A stretch of 64,000 bases of DNA from Pelagibius sp037652055 (GTDB taxonomy: Bacteria > Pseudomonadota > Alphaproteobacteria > Kiloniellales > Kiloniellaceae), in assembly GCF_037652055.1 (NCBI RefSeq), contig NZ_JBBKAH010000002.1, positions 248,001 through 312,000 on the forward strand, read 5' to 3'. The position numbers and the translations under genes were made by a program. The notes beneath the pieces are model-generated. The model searched no databases and was not told the origin of the DNA. It was given only the letters and a program-made list of their open reading frames with translations. Positions 51,749 through 60,118 of this stretch are shown here, piece after piece (position 1 is the stretch's first letter; each line of letters begins with the position of its first letter).

Positions 51749-52036
51749 ATGTCCCAAATCCTTGCCATCTTCGCGACCGTCTTCCTGGCGGAACTGGGCG
51801 ACAAGACCCAACTGGCCACCGTCCTCTTTGCCGCCGGCAAGGAGACGCCGGCCTTCACGGTGTTTCTCGCCGCCGCCGCCGCCCTGGTGCTGTCGACCGC
51901 CTGTGCCGTCGCCCTAGGGGTCGCTGCCGAGCGCTACCTCGCCGTCCTGCCGCTGAAGCTCATCGCCGGCGCCGGCTTCGTCGTCCTCGGCCTGTGGACC
52001 ATCTGGGATCACATGAAGTCCGTGCCGACAGCGTAA
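51749..52036 (+). CDS. Half-size UPF0016/TMEM165 (GDT1) Mn2+ exporter
   Basis: 95 aa with three hydrophobic helices and one ELGDKTQ motif (Glu15-Leu-Gly-Asp18-Lys-Thr), the cation-binding signature of the family. Most members have two such repeats (about 190-330 aa); this one has a single unit, so it must homodimerise or pair with another half elsewhere. No second half gene is adjacent. It is under a manganese riboswitch, supporting a role in Mn2+ efflux. Confidence 0.92.
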   Translation: MSQILAIFATVFLAELGDKTQLATVLFAAGKETPAFTVFLAAAAALVLSTACAVALGVAAERYLAVLPLKLIAGAGFVVLGLWTIWDHMKSVPTA

Positions 52037-52040
52037 GAGT

Positions 52041-52385
52041 TTATTCCAGCGCCGCGAAGTTCAACGCCGCCTTGTCGCCAAGCCAGATCGCGTGATCGCG
52101 GTGGTCGGGCAGTGCATCACCGGTGTTGGGATGCACGAAGACCGTCAGGCCGCCGCGGTTAAGCGCCAGCCAGGGCACCAGCGTCGCAAAGATTTCGGGC
52201 GCGAAGGCGACCTGATAGCTCCATCGCGGATGCGGGCCGATCGGGCGATCGTGCCAGCGCCCCAGCCGCACGTCGAACTGGGCCTCGATTGCTGCGCGCA
52301 GCGCCTCGGCCGCCGGCTTCGACTCGGCATCGTAGTAAACGTGGGCGTGGTAGTCCGTGATGGCGCCGATTTCGCGCGGTGTCAT
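52041..52385 (-). CDS. DOPA 4,5-dioxygenase family protein
   Basis: 114 aa. The family pattern is clear: DYHAHVYYDAES at the N-terminus, PIGPHPRWSYQVAF in the middle and LTVFVHPNTGDALPDHRDHA near the C-terminus, with the conserved His residues proposed as iron ligands. Physiological substrate is uncertain in bacteria. It is convergent with the exporter gene (4-bp gap) and follows tadA with a 25-bp gap on the same strand. A short GGCGGGCCCCTCAACGGCGG repeat lies just upstream. Confidence 0.9.
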   Translation of the reverse strand: MTPREIGAITDYHAHVYYDAESKPAAEALRAAIEAQFDVRLGRWHDRPIGPHPRWSYQVAFAPEIFATLVPWLALNRGGLTVFVHPNTGDALPDHRDHAIWLGDKAALNFAALE

Positions 52386-52410
52386 GCCATTCCTCTCAAC
52401 GGCGGGCCCC

Positions 52411-52881
52411 TCAACGGCGGGCCTGGAAGAAGTCGCGCAGCAGGGCGCCGCAGGCCTGCTCCTGCACGCCGCCGACCACCTCCGGGCGGTGATGGCAGGT
52501 CGGCTGCTGGAAGATGCGCGGCCCGTGGTCGACGCCGCCCCCCTTGGGATCGTAAGCGCCGAAGATCACCCGGCGCAACCGGGCGAAGGCGATCGCCTGG
52601 GCGCACATGGGGCAAGGCTCCAGCGTCACGTAGAGATCGGCCTCGGTGAGGCGCTTCAGGCCGCTGCCCGAGGCCGCGGCGCGGATCGCCAGCAGCTCGG
52701 CATGGGCGGTCGGGTCGGCGTCGCGCTCCACCCGGTTGTGCGCTCGGGCGAGGATTTCGCCGCTGGTGGCATCGACCAGAACGGCACCAACCGGGACCTC
52801 GCCGGCCGTAGCGGCGAGGCGGGCCTCGGCCAGAGCCTCGGCCATGTAGTCGGGGCGGGGTGTGGCAGCCGTCTGGGTCAT
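52411..52881 (-). CDS. tadA: tRNA adenosine(34) deaminase
   Basis: 156 aa zinc deaminase that makes inosine at the wobble position of tRNA-Arg. Zinc ligands and catalytic Glu: His60-Ala61-Glu62 (DPTAHAELLA), and Cys90, Cys93 in LEPCPMCAQA. Other TadA motifs: GEVPVGAVLVDATSGEI and FGAYDPKGGGVDHG. Length is normal. It is divergent from DUF3775, 162 bp apart to that gene's start at 53044-53062. Confidence 0.94.
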   Translation of the reverse strand: MTQTAATPRPDYMAEALAEARLAATAGEVPVGAVLVDATSGEILARAHNRVERDADPTAHAELLAIRAAASGSGLKRLTEADLYVTLEPCPMCAQAIAFARLRRVIFGAYDPKGGGVDHGPRIFQQPTCHHRPEVVGGVQEQACGALLRDFFQARR

Positions 52882-53061
52882 GGCGCGCGGAGCCTGCCCG
52901 CCACGGGAACCGCGGTCAAGGGTGGGCGTTTGGCGGTAAGGGGCGATTGCTTTAAGTCAATGTCGGGCAACCGGCTGGCCCTTAATCTTTTAGATTGGAA
53001 AAGCGGCAGAACAGCTGCCGGCGACGATGTCACAGAGTGAGGCATGGAAGGAACGAAGCCC

Positions 53062-53505
53062 ATGGTAGCCAGGCAAGAAGCCGATCCCGATACCCCTGAG
53101 ATCGCCCTGGAAATCGACCCCGGCACGGTCGCTTTCCTGATCGCCAAGGCGCGCGCCTTCGACGCAAAGGTCGCGCCCGCCGACCGCGACGAGATCTCGC
53201 AGCCGGGCGAGGACGAGGACCACGACGCGCTGGAGGACTACGGCGACGACCCGGTTGCCGAGGAAATCGCCGCCGTTATCAACGAGCTGAATGTGGATGA
53301 ACAGGTCGAACTGGTGGCGATGACCTGGATCGGGCGCGGTGACTTTGCCGTGGAGGAGTGGGAGGAGGCCCTGGAAGCCGCCCGCGAGCGCCGCGTCGGC
53401 TCGACCTCAAAGTATCTCCTGGGCATGCCGCTCTTGGGTGACATGCTGGAAGAGGGATTCGTCGCCCTGGGCTACACCCTCGAGGACTACGAGATCCCGG
53501 TCTAG
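53062..53505 (+). CDS. DUF3775 family protein
   Basis: 147 aa acidic, soluble protein of a family found widely in Alphaproteobacteria. Features: AFLIAKARAFDAKVAP, then an Asp/Glu-rich loop, then EEIAAVINELNVDEQVELVA and the WIGRGDFAVEEWEEALEAAR motif, ending in a hydrophobic tail (LLGMPLLGDMLEEGF). The ATG at 53062 has AAGGAA at good spacing; 53044 is an alternative with poorer context. Function unknown. Confidence 0.85.
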   Translation: MVARQEADPDTPEIALEIDPGTVAFLIAKARAFDAKVAPADRDEISQPGEDEDHDALEDYGDDPVAEEIAAVINELNVDEQVELVAMTWIGRGDFAVEEWEEALEAARERRVGSTSKYLLGMPLLGDMLEEGFVALGYTLEDYEIPV

Positions 53506-53567
53506 GCGGCGCCTCCCTCGCCCATTCCCAGGTTGTGGCGGCGACCCGGCGCGCCTAGATTGCGGCC

Positions 53568-54293
53568 ATGGCGAGCCGATCTTCCTCCCTGCCCGTTGTG
53601 GGCATCACCTTGGACTCCGAACCGGCCGGCGGCTGGTCGAAGTATCCTTGGTATGCCGTGCGCGAGAATTACTGCGCCGCGGTGGCCGAGGCGGGTGGTC
53701 TGCCCATCCTGCTGCCGCACGAACCGGACAAGGCCGAGGCCTACCTGGAGCGCATCGACGCCCTGCTCGTCACCGGCGGCGCCTTCGACCTCGATCCCGC
53801 CTTGTTCGGCGCCAACACACGCCATGAGACGGTGCGCACCAAGGACCGCCGCACTGCCTTCGAGGCCGCGGTCACCCGCGGCGCGCTGGAGCGCGACCTG
53901 CCGCTGCTCGGCATCTGCGGCGGTCAGCAGCTGCTGAACGTGGTGCTGGGCGGCACGCTGATCCAGCACATCCCCGACGAGGTGGAGAACGCCCTGGCGC
54001 ACGAGCAGCCCAACCCCCGCCACGAGGCCGGCCATCCGGTGGCGATCACCGCCGCCGGCCTGCTGAAATCGATCTGCCGCGCCGCCGAGCTGCCGGTGAA
54101 CTCGGCACACCACCAGGCGGTGAAGGGCGTGGGACCCGGGGTGGTGGTGAACGCGGTGGCACCCGACGGCGTCATCGAAGGCATCGAGGCGCCCGGCTAC
54201 CGCTTCTGCCTGGGTGTGCAGTGGCACCCGGAATTCGCCGTCAGCCCCGGCGACAGCGCCATCTTCAAGGCTTTCGTCGCCGCGGCGGCGTAA
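53568..54293 (+). CDS. Class I glutamine amidotransferase-like hydrolase (PuuD type)
   Basis: 241 aa. Catalytic triad of the gamma-glutamyl-GABA hydrolase type: Cys117 in LLGICGGQQ, His220 and Glu222 in VQWHPEF. The ALLVTGGAFDLDPALFG segment near 65-81 is the family GGxDxxP-like loop, here slightly altered. Likely hydrolyses a gamma-glutamyl amide. It is followed by the rluB-type gene after 11 bp, with separate RBS. Confidence 0.92.
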   Translation: MASRSSSLPVVGITLDSEPAGGWSKYPWYAVRENYCAAVAEAGGLPILLPHEPDKAEAYLERIDALLVTGGAFDLDPALFGANTRHETVRTKDRRTAFEAAVTRGALERDLPLLGICGGQQLLNVVLGGTLIQHIPDEVENALAHEQPNPRHEAGHPVAITAAGLLKSICRAAELPVNSAHHQAVKGVGPGVVVNAVAPDGVIEGIEAPGYRFCLGVQWHPEFAVSPGDSAIFKAFVAAAA

Positions 54294-54304
54294 AAGGAAG
54301 CAGC

Positions 54305-55435
54305 ATGAGTGAAATCGAGAAAGGCGAACGCGTCGCCAAGGTCATCGCCCGTGCGGGGCTGTGCTCGCGGCGCGATGCCGAGGCCTGGATCCTCGCCGGC
54401 CGCGTGAAGGTCGACGGCAAGGTACTGACCAGCCCGGCCGCGACGGTGACCGTCGCCAGCCGCATCGAGGTCGACGGCGAGGCACTGCCCGCCGCCGAGG
54501 CGCCGCGCCTCTTCCGCTACCACAAGCCGAGGGGCGAGATCACCACCGAGCGCGATCCCCAAGGCCGCCTCACGGTGTTCGACCGCCTGCCCGCCGGCCT
54601 GCCGCGCCTGCAGGCGGTGGGGCGCCTCGACATCAACTCCGAGGGCCTGTTGCTGCTCACCAACGACGGCGGGCTGAAGCGGCAGCTCGAACTGCCCTCC
54701 AGCGGCTGGCAGCGCAAGTACCGCGTACGCGCCCATGGCACCGTGCATCCCGACCGCCTGGCGGCGCTGGCCAAGGGCATCACGGTGGACGGCGTCGACT
54801 ACGGCCCGGTCGAGGCGACCCTCGACCGCCAGGTCGGCGCCAATGCCTGGCTGACTTTCGCCCTGAAGGAGGGCAAGAACCGCGAGGTGCGCAAGATCTG
54901 CGCCCACCTCGGCCTCTACGTGAACCGCCTCATCCGCATCGCCTACGGGCCCTTCACCCTCGGCACCCTGCCCAAGCGGTCGCTGGAAGAGGTCGATCCC
55001 AAACGCCTGCGCCAGGCCCTCGGCCTGGAGCCGAAGGAAAAGAAGCAGCACCGCAAGGGCTTCGCCAAGGCCAAGCCGAAGGCGAATCGGCCGGGCTCCA
55101 AGCGCGGCTTCAAGCACCAGCGCGAAGCCGCCGAGACAGGCGAGCCGCGCGAAAAACGCCAGCGGCGCAGCCCTAAGGCCGAGGCCGCGCAGCGCAAGGC
55201 CGCCGCCGAGAAAAAGGCAGCGGCCCGCAAGGCCCCGAAGAAGGCCGCTCCGAAGAAAGCCGTCGCTGCGAAAGCCGCGCCGCAAATGCCGGCGACCCCG
55301 AAGCCCGCTGCCAAGAAATTCGCGGCCAAGAAACGCGTCATAAAGCCGACGGTGAAGAAAGCATCGGCCAAACGGCCCGCCGGCCGCTCGGCAACAACAC
55401 CCAAGAGTCATGCGAATCGTCGCCGGCCGTCATAG
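54305..55435 (+). CDS. rluB: 23S rRNA pseudouridine synthase (RluB type) with basic tail
   Basis: 376 aa. N-terminal S4 domain (RVAKVIARAGLCSRRDAEAW), then the catalytic domain with Asp109 in AVGRLDINSEGLLLLTND, then KEGKNREVRKICAHLGLYVN. Residues 242-376 form a 135-aa Lys/Ala/Pro/Arg-rich low-complexity tail of histone H1 character, common in alphaproteobacterial relatives but long here. AAGGAA precedes the ATG. Its 3' end overlaps rsmD by 26 nt, consistent with an rRNA-modification pair. Confidence 0.93.
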   Translation: MSEIEKGERVAKVIARAGLCSRRDAEAWILAGRVKVDGKVLTSPAATVTVASRIEVDGEALPAAEAPRLFRYHKPRGEITTERDPQGRLTVFDRLPAGLPRLQAVGRLDINSEGLLLLTNDGGLKRQLELPSSGWQRKYRVRAHGTVHPDRLAALAKGITVDGVDYGPVEATLDRQVGANAWLTFALKEGKNREVRKICAHLGLYVNRLIRIAYGPFTLGTLPKRSLEEVDPKRLRQALGLEPKEKKQHRKGFAKAKPKANRPGSKRGFKHQREAAETGEPREKRQRRSPKAEAAQRKAAAEKKAAARKAPKKAAPKKAVAAKAAPQMPATPKPAAKKFAAKKRVIKPTVKKASAKRPAGRSATTPKSHANRRRPS

Positions 55436-55970
55436 GGGCCGCAGCCTCAAGACGCCGGACGACCTCGCCGTGCGGCCAACCGCGGACCGCACCCGCGAGG
55501 CACTGTTCAACATCCTGGTGAGCGGCAAGCTGAGCGACGGGCACCGCCTCGCCGATGCGCGCGTGCTGGACGCCTTCGCCGGCACCGGCGCCTTGGGCCT
55601 GGAGGCCCTCTCGCGCGGCGCGGCGCATGCGGTCTTCATGGAGAACTATGCGCCGGCCATCGAAATCTGCCGCGCCAATATCAAGAATCTCGGTGAAGGC
55701 GAACGCGCCGAGCTCATCGCCTGCGACGTGCTGCACCCACGCCCGGCGCCGGCGCCCTGCGACCTCGTCTTTCTCGATCCGCCCTACAACCAGGGCTTCG
55801 CGGAAAAGGCGCTGACGAGCCTGGTGAAGGCCGGCTGGATCGCGCCGGGCACGTTGGTATGCGTCGAGATGATGAAGAACGAGGCGTTCGAGACGCCCGA
55901 AGGCTTCAGCGAGATCGACGCCCGCAAATACGGCAAGGCCAAGCTGGTGTTCCTGAAATACGCAGACTGA
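55410..55970 (+). CDS. rsmD: 16S rRNA (guanine-966-N2) methyltransferase
   Basis: 186 aa. N-terminal MRIVAGRHRGRSLKTP and the RPTADRTREALFNIL segment are the RsmD pattern; SAM motif I is VLDAFAGTGALGLEALSRGA near residue 53 and the catalytic DPPY motif is in VFLDPPYNQGF near residue 126. The start lies inside the rluB tail (26-nt overlap), fitting translational coupling. It is convergent with mutL, 7 bp apart. Confidence 0.95.
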   Translation: MRIVAGRHRGRSLKTPDDLAVRPTADRTREALFNILVSGKLSDGHRLADARVLDAFAGTGALGLEALSRGAAHAVFMENYAPAIEICRANIKNLGEGERAELIACDVLHPRPAPAPCDLVFLDPPYNQGFAEKALTSLVKAGWIAPGTLVCVEMMKNEAFETPEGFSEIDARKYGKAKLVFLKYAD

Positions 55971-55977
55971 GCTGCGT

Positions 55978-57828
55978 TCACCGCCGGCCGAACAGCTTCT
56001 CGATGTCGGCGAGCTTCAGTTCGACGTAGGTTGGACGGCCATGGTTGCACTGGCCGCTGTGGGGCGTCGCCTCCATCTGGCGCAGCAGCGCGTTCATCTC
56101 GTTCACGTTGAGGAGGCGTCCTGCGCGCACCGAGCCGTGGCAGGCCATGGTGCCGCAGACGTGCTCCAATTTTTCTTTGAGCGCCAGCGCCTCACCCAGT
56201 TCGGCCAGCTCGTCGGCGAGATCGCGGATGAGGCCGTGCACGTCGACGTCGCCCAGCAGCGCCGGCACCTCGCGCACCACCACGGCGCCGGAGCCGAAAG
56301 CCTCCACCACCAGGCCCAGTTCTTCCAGTTCCTCGGCGCGCTCGGCGACGCGCTGGGCCGCCGGCTCGTCGAGTTCGACCACCTCGGGCAGCAGCAGCAT
56401 CTGGCGCTGCACGCCGCGCTCGCCGAGCTGCTGCTTCATGCGCTCGTAGACCAGGCGCTCGTGGGCGGCGTGCTGGTCAACGATGACGATGCCGTCGGCC
56501 GTCTGTGCCACTACGTAGGTGCCGTGCACCTGCGCGCGTGCTGCGCCGAGCGGATAGCGCTGAGCCTCCGGGTCGGAAGCCTCCCGCGCCACTGCCTGCA
56601 CGGCGGCAGCCACCGCCGCCGGCGCGGCGTCCAGTCCGGGCAACGTCCCTGCGCCCTGCGGCTGGCCCCAGGTGTCGTGCAGCGGCGCGGCATAGGTGGC
56701 CGTCGCCTCGGCGAGGCCGCGCGGCAGGAAAGTCCGCTGGCTGCCCCAGCCCGACTGATAGTTCGCCGGCGCCGTCTGCGGGCGGAAGGCCCCCAAGGCG
56801 CTCTCCGACACTGTGGTGGAGGCGCGGTGCCCTGCCTGGGCGAGGGCGTGCTTGGTCGCCGAGACGATGAGGCCGCGCACCAGCCCGGGATCGCGAAAGC
56901 GCACCTCCGCCTTGGCCGGGTGCACGTTCACGTCGACTTCCTCCGGCGGCAGTTCCACGAACAGGGCGACCAGCGGATGGCGGTCGCGGGCGAGGAAATC
57001 CTGGTAGGCGCCACGGATGGCGCCGTACAGCAGCTTGTCGCGCACCGGGCGGCCGTTCACGAAGAGGTACTGGTGCTGCGCATTGCCACGATTGAGGGTC
57101 GGCAGGCCGACGTAGCCGGTCAGCCTGATCCCCTCTCGCATCGCGTCGATCGGCAGCGCGTTGTCGGCGAAGTCGCGGCCCATAAGGGATGAAAGGCGCC
57201 TGAGGCGGCCCTCGAAGAGTTCGTCCTCGGCAGGCGCCAAGCTGACCAGCTTGCGCTCACCGTCGGAGAGGGTGAAGCCGACGTGGGGGTGCGCCATGGC
57301 GAGGCGGTTCACCGTGTCCTGCGCGTGGGAAACCTCGGTGCGCGCCGCCTTCAGGAACTTGAGGCGCGCCGGCGTCGCGAAGAAGAGGTCGCGCACCTCG
57401 ACGCGGGTGCCCTTGGGGTGCGCCGCCGGCTGCGGCCGGCCCAGCTTTCCGCCTTCGACCGCGAGGCTCCAGGCCTCATCCGCCCCGGCCGGGCGGCTGG
57501 TCACCGCGAGGCGTGCGACGGCGCCGATGGAGGGCAGCGCCTCGCCGCGGAAACCGAGCGAGGCGATATGAACCAGGTCGTCATCAGGCAGCTTGGAGGT
57601 GGCGTGACGCTCCACAGCGAGGGTGAGTTCCTCCGGGGTCATGCCGCAGCCGTCGTCGGTGACGGCAATGAGCGCCCGCCCGCCGTCGCGCAGCATCACG
57701 TCGATATGGCGCGCCCCGGCGTCGAGGGCGTTCTCGACCAGTTCCTTCACCGCGGCGGCCGGACGCTCCACCACCTCGCCGGCGGCGATCTGGTTCACCA
57801 GGGTTTCCGGCAGGCGGCGAATCGGCAT
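55978..57828 (-). CDS. mutL: DNA mismatch repair protein MutL
   Basis: 616 aa. N-terminal GHKL ATPase with VKELVENALDAGA, the TDDGCGM motif, FRGEALPSIGAV and the DVNVHPAKAEVRFRD segment of the transducer domain. After a Pro/Ala-rich linker (about 355-420) comes the C-terminal dimerisation domain, ending FGRR. It has QHAAHERLVYERM, as in MutL proteins lacking the DQHAxxE endonuclease metal motif, seen in part; endonuclease activity is not decidable from this alone. No mutS in the window. Confidence 0.95.
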   Translation of the reverse strand: MPIRRLPETLVNQIAAGEVVERPAAAVKELVENALDAGARHIDVMLRDGGRALIAVTDDGCGMTPEELTLAVERHATSKLPDDDLVHIASLGFRGEALPSIGAVARLAVTSRPAGADEAWSLAVEGGKLGRPQPAAHPKGTRVEVRDLFFATPARLKFLKAARTEVSHAQDTVNRLAMAHPHVGFTLSDGERKLVSLAPAEDELFEGRLRRLSSLMGRDFADNALPIDAMREGIRLTGYVGLPTLNRGNAQHQYLFVNGRPVRDKLLYGAIRGAYQDFLARDRHPLVALFVELPPEEVDVNVHPAKAEVRFRDPGLVRGLIVSATKHALAQAGHRASTTVSESALGAFRPQTAPANYQSGWGSQRTFLPRGLAEATATYAAPLHDTWGQPQGAGTLPGLDAAPAAVAAAVQAVAREASDPEAQRYPLGAARAQVHGTYVVAQTADGIVIVDQHAAHERLVYERMKQQLGERGVQRQMLLLPEVVELDEPAAQRVAERAEELEELGLVVEAFGSGAVVVREVPALLGDVDVHGLIRDLADELAELGEALALKEKLEHVCGTMACHGSVRAGRLLNVNEMNALLRQMEATPHSGQCNHGRPTYVELKLADIEKLFGRR

Positions 57829-57928
57829 GAATACTGGGATCTCCGGTTGGGCTGCCGAAGCTTAGCAGACCCGCCGGAGTCGCGGAAAGCCGCCGCCCTG
57901 CCCGACTCGACCGCCGGACCTCAACCGC

Positions 57929-58075
57929 TTAGGCGATGCCGTAGGATAGCACCACGGCCACCACCACCACGGCAACAACCGTAATGCCCCATAGCTGCCA
58001 GCCCTTCATGCGCCGGAAGCTGAAGGATTCTTGGGCATACTTGTCCTGATCGCGCTTATCCGGTTCCTGTGCCAT
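57929..58075 (-). CDS. Small single-helix membrane protein
   Basis: 48 aa, found by reading the 57829-58214 gap. Sequence features: acidic/polar N-terminus MAQEPDKRDQDKYAQESFSF, RRMKGW, then one strongly hydrophobic helix (TVVAVVVVAVVLSYGIA). GGGAGGAAGAC gives an excellent Shine-Dalgarno six bases before the ATG. Composition and RBS argue that it is a real gene. Function unknown; small one-helix proteins often associate with respiratory or cell-envelope complexes. Confidence 0.7.
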   Translation of the reverse strand: MAQEPDKRDQDKYAQESFSFRRMKGWQLWGITVVAVVVVAVVLSYGIA

Positions 58076-58238
58076 GTCTTCCTCCCGGGTTCGGGGTTCA
58101 CATACAACACGCGTTTCGCGCTTATCCGAAAAACAGCGGCGGCACCGGCAGGGTTCCGGGAAAGGCCAGCGATAGGCGGATGTTCCTTGGAGCGGCGGTG
58201 TATAGTGGCTCGTAATGCCGACTCACGAGGCCATCCCC

Positions 58239-58616
58239 ATGATCACCCGTATCGACCACGTCGTACTAACCGTGCGCGACATTGAGCGCGCGGTGGCCTT
58301 CTACTCCCGGGTTTTGAAGATGGAGGCGGTGACCTTCGCCGGCGGCCGCCGGGCGCTGAAATTCGGGCAGCAGAAGATCAACCTGCAGACCCTGGGGATG
58401 GAGACCCGCAACTATGCCGGCATCGGGTCCGGCGACCTCTGCCTGATCACCGAGTGGCCGCCGGAGCAGGTGGTCGCCCACCTGCAGGCCGAAGGGGTGG
58501 AGATCGTCGAAGGACCTATTGGGAAGACAGGTGCCGTCGGGACCATCGTCTCGGTCTATTTCAACGATCCCGACGGCAATCTTGTCGAGGTCAGCAGCTA
58601 TCCGGGCGAGACGTAG
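58239..58616 (+). CDS. VOC family protein
   Basis: 125 aa glyoxalase/dioxygenase-fold protein. It begins RIDHVVLTVRDIERAVAFYS with the first metal-ligand position (His7), and ends with YFNDPDGNLVEVSSYPG, where Glu is the second ligand position. A single VOC unit half, so probably a homodimer. Substrate unknown. The ATG at 58239 has GAGG eight bases upstream; an in-frame ATG at 58215 is less likely. Convergent with the M16 gene, 12 bp apart. Confidence 0.9.
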   Translation: MITRIDHVVLTVRDIERAVAFYSRVLKMEAVTFAGGRRALKFGQQKINLQTLGMETRNYAGIGSGDLCLITEWPPEQVVAHLQAEGVEIVEGPIGKTGAVGTIVSVYFNDPDGNLVEVSSYPGET

Positions 58617-58628
58617 AGGCGCGCGCCC

Positions 58629-60044
58629 TCAAGTTCCGTCGCCGGGGGCGTCGCGGGTGGGGGTGACGCCGTCCGGCGCACCGACCACCACCACGGTCAG
58701 CGCGTCGGGCCGGTAGAGCCGCTTGGCGACGCGCTTGGCGTCGTCAAGTGTCACCGCCTCGACGTAGTCGTTGCGCTTTTCCAGGTAGTCGATGCCGAGA
58801 TCTTCCATCTGCATGCCGACCAGCATGCCGGCGATGTTGGCGGAGCTGGAGAAGCGCAGCGGGAAGGAACCGGTGAGATAGCGCTTGGCGTCGTCGAGTT
58901 CCTCAGCCGTCGGGCCGTCCTCGGCCATGCGGCGCCACTCCTGCCGGATGAGGTCGAGGGACTCGCCGACACGGGCGTTCTGGGTCGCGGTGCCGGCATA
59001 GATCATCGAGCCGTGATCGAAGGGGGCCAGATAGGAATAGACCGAATAGGCGAGGCCGCGCTTCTCGCGCACCTCCTCGACGAGGCGCGAGGCGAAGCCG
59101 CCGCCGCCCAGGATGTAATTCACCACGTAGGCGGCGTAGTAGTCGGGATCGTCGCGGCGGATGCCGTCCTGCCCCAGGGCGACCACCGACTGCGGGATCG
59201 GCTTGGCGATGACGACGGTTTCGCCGCCGTTCGCCGCCTCGACGGCGGGGATGCTGAAGGGCGCCGCCTTCTCCGGCAGCATGCCGAAGGTGTCGTCCAG
59301 CGCCTTGGCCAATTCGTCCGGCGTGATGTCGCCGACCACCCCGACAAACAGCCGGTCTCGACCGAAACGCTGCTGCACAAAGCTGCGCAGGTCGTCGGCG
59401 GTGATGCGGGCGATGGAGGCCTCGGTGCCGTTGGCCGGGCGCGCATAAGGATGCTCGCCGTACATCAGGCGGCGCAGCACGCGGCTGGCGATATAGTCCG
59501 GGTCTTCCGACTGGCGCGACAGGCTGGCGACGATCTGGCTGCGGATGCGCTCCACCGGCTCCGCGTCGAAACGCGGCTCGGTGAGCGCCAGGCGCAGCAG
59601 TTCGAAGGCGCGGTCGCGGTTCTCGGTGAGGGTCTCCAGCGAACCGCTGAAGCTGTCCAGACCGGCGTCGAACTTCAGGCTGATGGAAAGATTGTCGAGT
59701 TCGCCCTGGAAAGCCTGGGAATCGAGCGGGCCCGCGCCCTCGTCAATGGTGCTGGAAACCATGTAGGCAAGACCTGCCTTGTCCTCGGGATCCAACGCCC
59801 CGCCGCCGCGAAAGGCCAGTTCCAGCGCGATGATCGGGTTGGTGTGGTCCTCCACCAGCCAGGCCTCGATGCCGCCGGGGCTGACCACGCGCTGGACCTC
59901 CACGGCGCGCGCCTGGAACGCGGTGAGCAAGGCCGTCAGGGCGATCAGCAGGGCGACGGTCCAGGCCATCAGCGGCGACGTGCCGGATGCCCGACGGGCA
60001 ACCGCCTGGGAAGCCACCCTGTTCTTCTCGCTGCGCATATCCAC
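58629..60044 (-). CDS. M16-family subunit lacking the zinc motif
   Basis: 471 aa with an N-terminal signal anchor (about 25-47). M16 fold is evident: the Gly-rich loop YILGGGGFASRLVEEVREKR and following LAYSVYSYL are intact. But the position of HxxEH reads Tyr94-Met-Val-Ser-Ser98, so this subunit cannot bind zinc. It is the likely non-catalytic partner of the active M16 at 60119, with which it is adjacent, same strand, 74 bp apart. The GTG at 60044 is used; ATG 60038 is an alternative. Confidence 0.92.
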   Translation of the reverse strand: MDMRSEKNRVASQAVARRASGTSPLMAWTVALLIALTALLTAFQARAVEVQRVVSPGGIEAWLVEDHTNPIIALELAFRGGGALDPEDKAGLAYMVSSTIDEGAGPLDSQAFQGELDNLSISLKFDAGLDSFSGSLETLTENRDRAFELLRLALTEPRFDAEPVERIRSQIVASLSRQSEDPDYIASRVLRRLMYGEHPYARPANGTEASIARITADDLRSFVQQRFGRDRLFVGVVGDITPDELAKALDDTFGMLPEKAAPFSIPAVEAANGGETVVIAKPIPQSVVALGQDGIRRDDPDYYAAYVVNYILGGGGFASRLVEEVREKRGLAYSVYSYLAPFDHGSMIYAGTATQNARVGESLDLIRQEWRRMAEDGPTAEELDDAKRYLTGSFPLRFSSSANIAGMLVGMQMEDLGIDYLEKRNDYVEAVTLDDAKRVAKRLYRPDALTVVVVGAPDGVTPTRDAPGDGT

Positions 60045-60118
60045 GGCGGATCCTTTCGCTGGGTCTTTAGTCTGGAGCCTTGTCCGGCATTCAGGGGCGG
60101 CCGGGACCTCTCAGCTGG

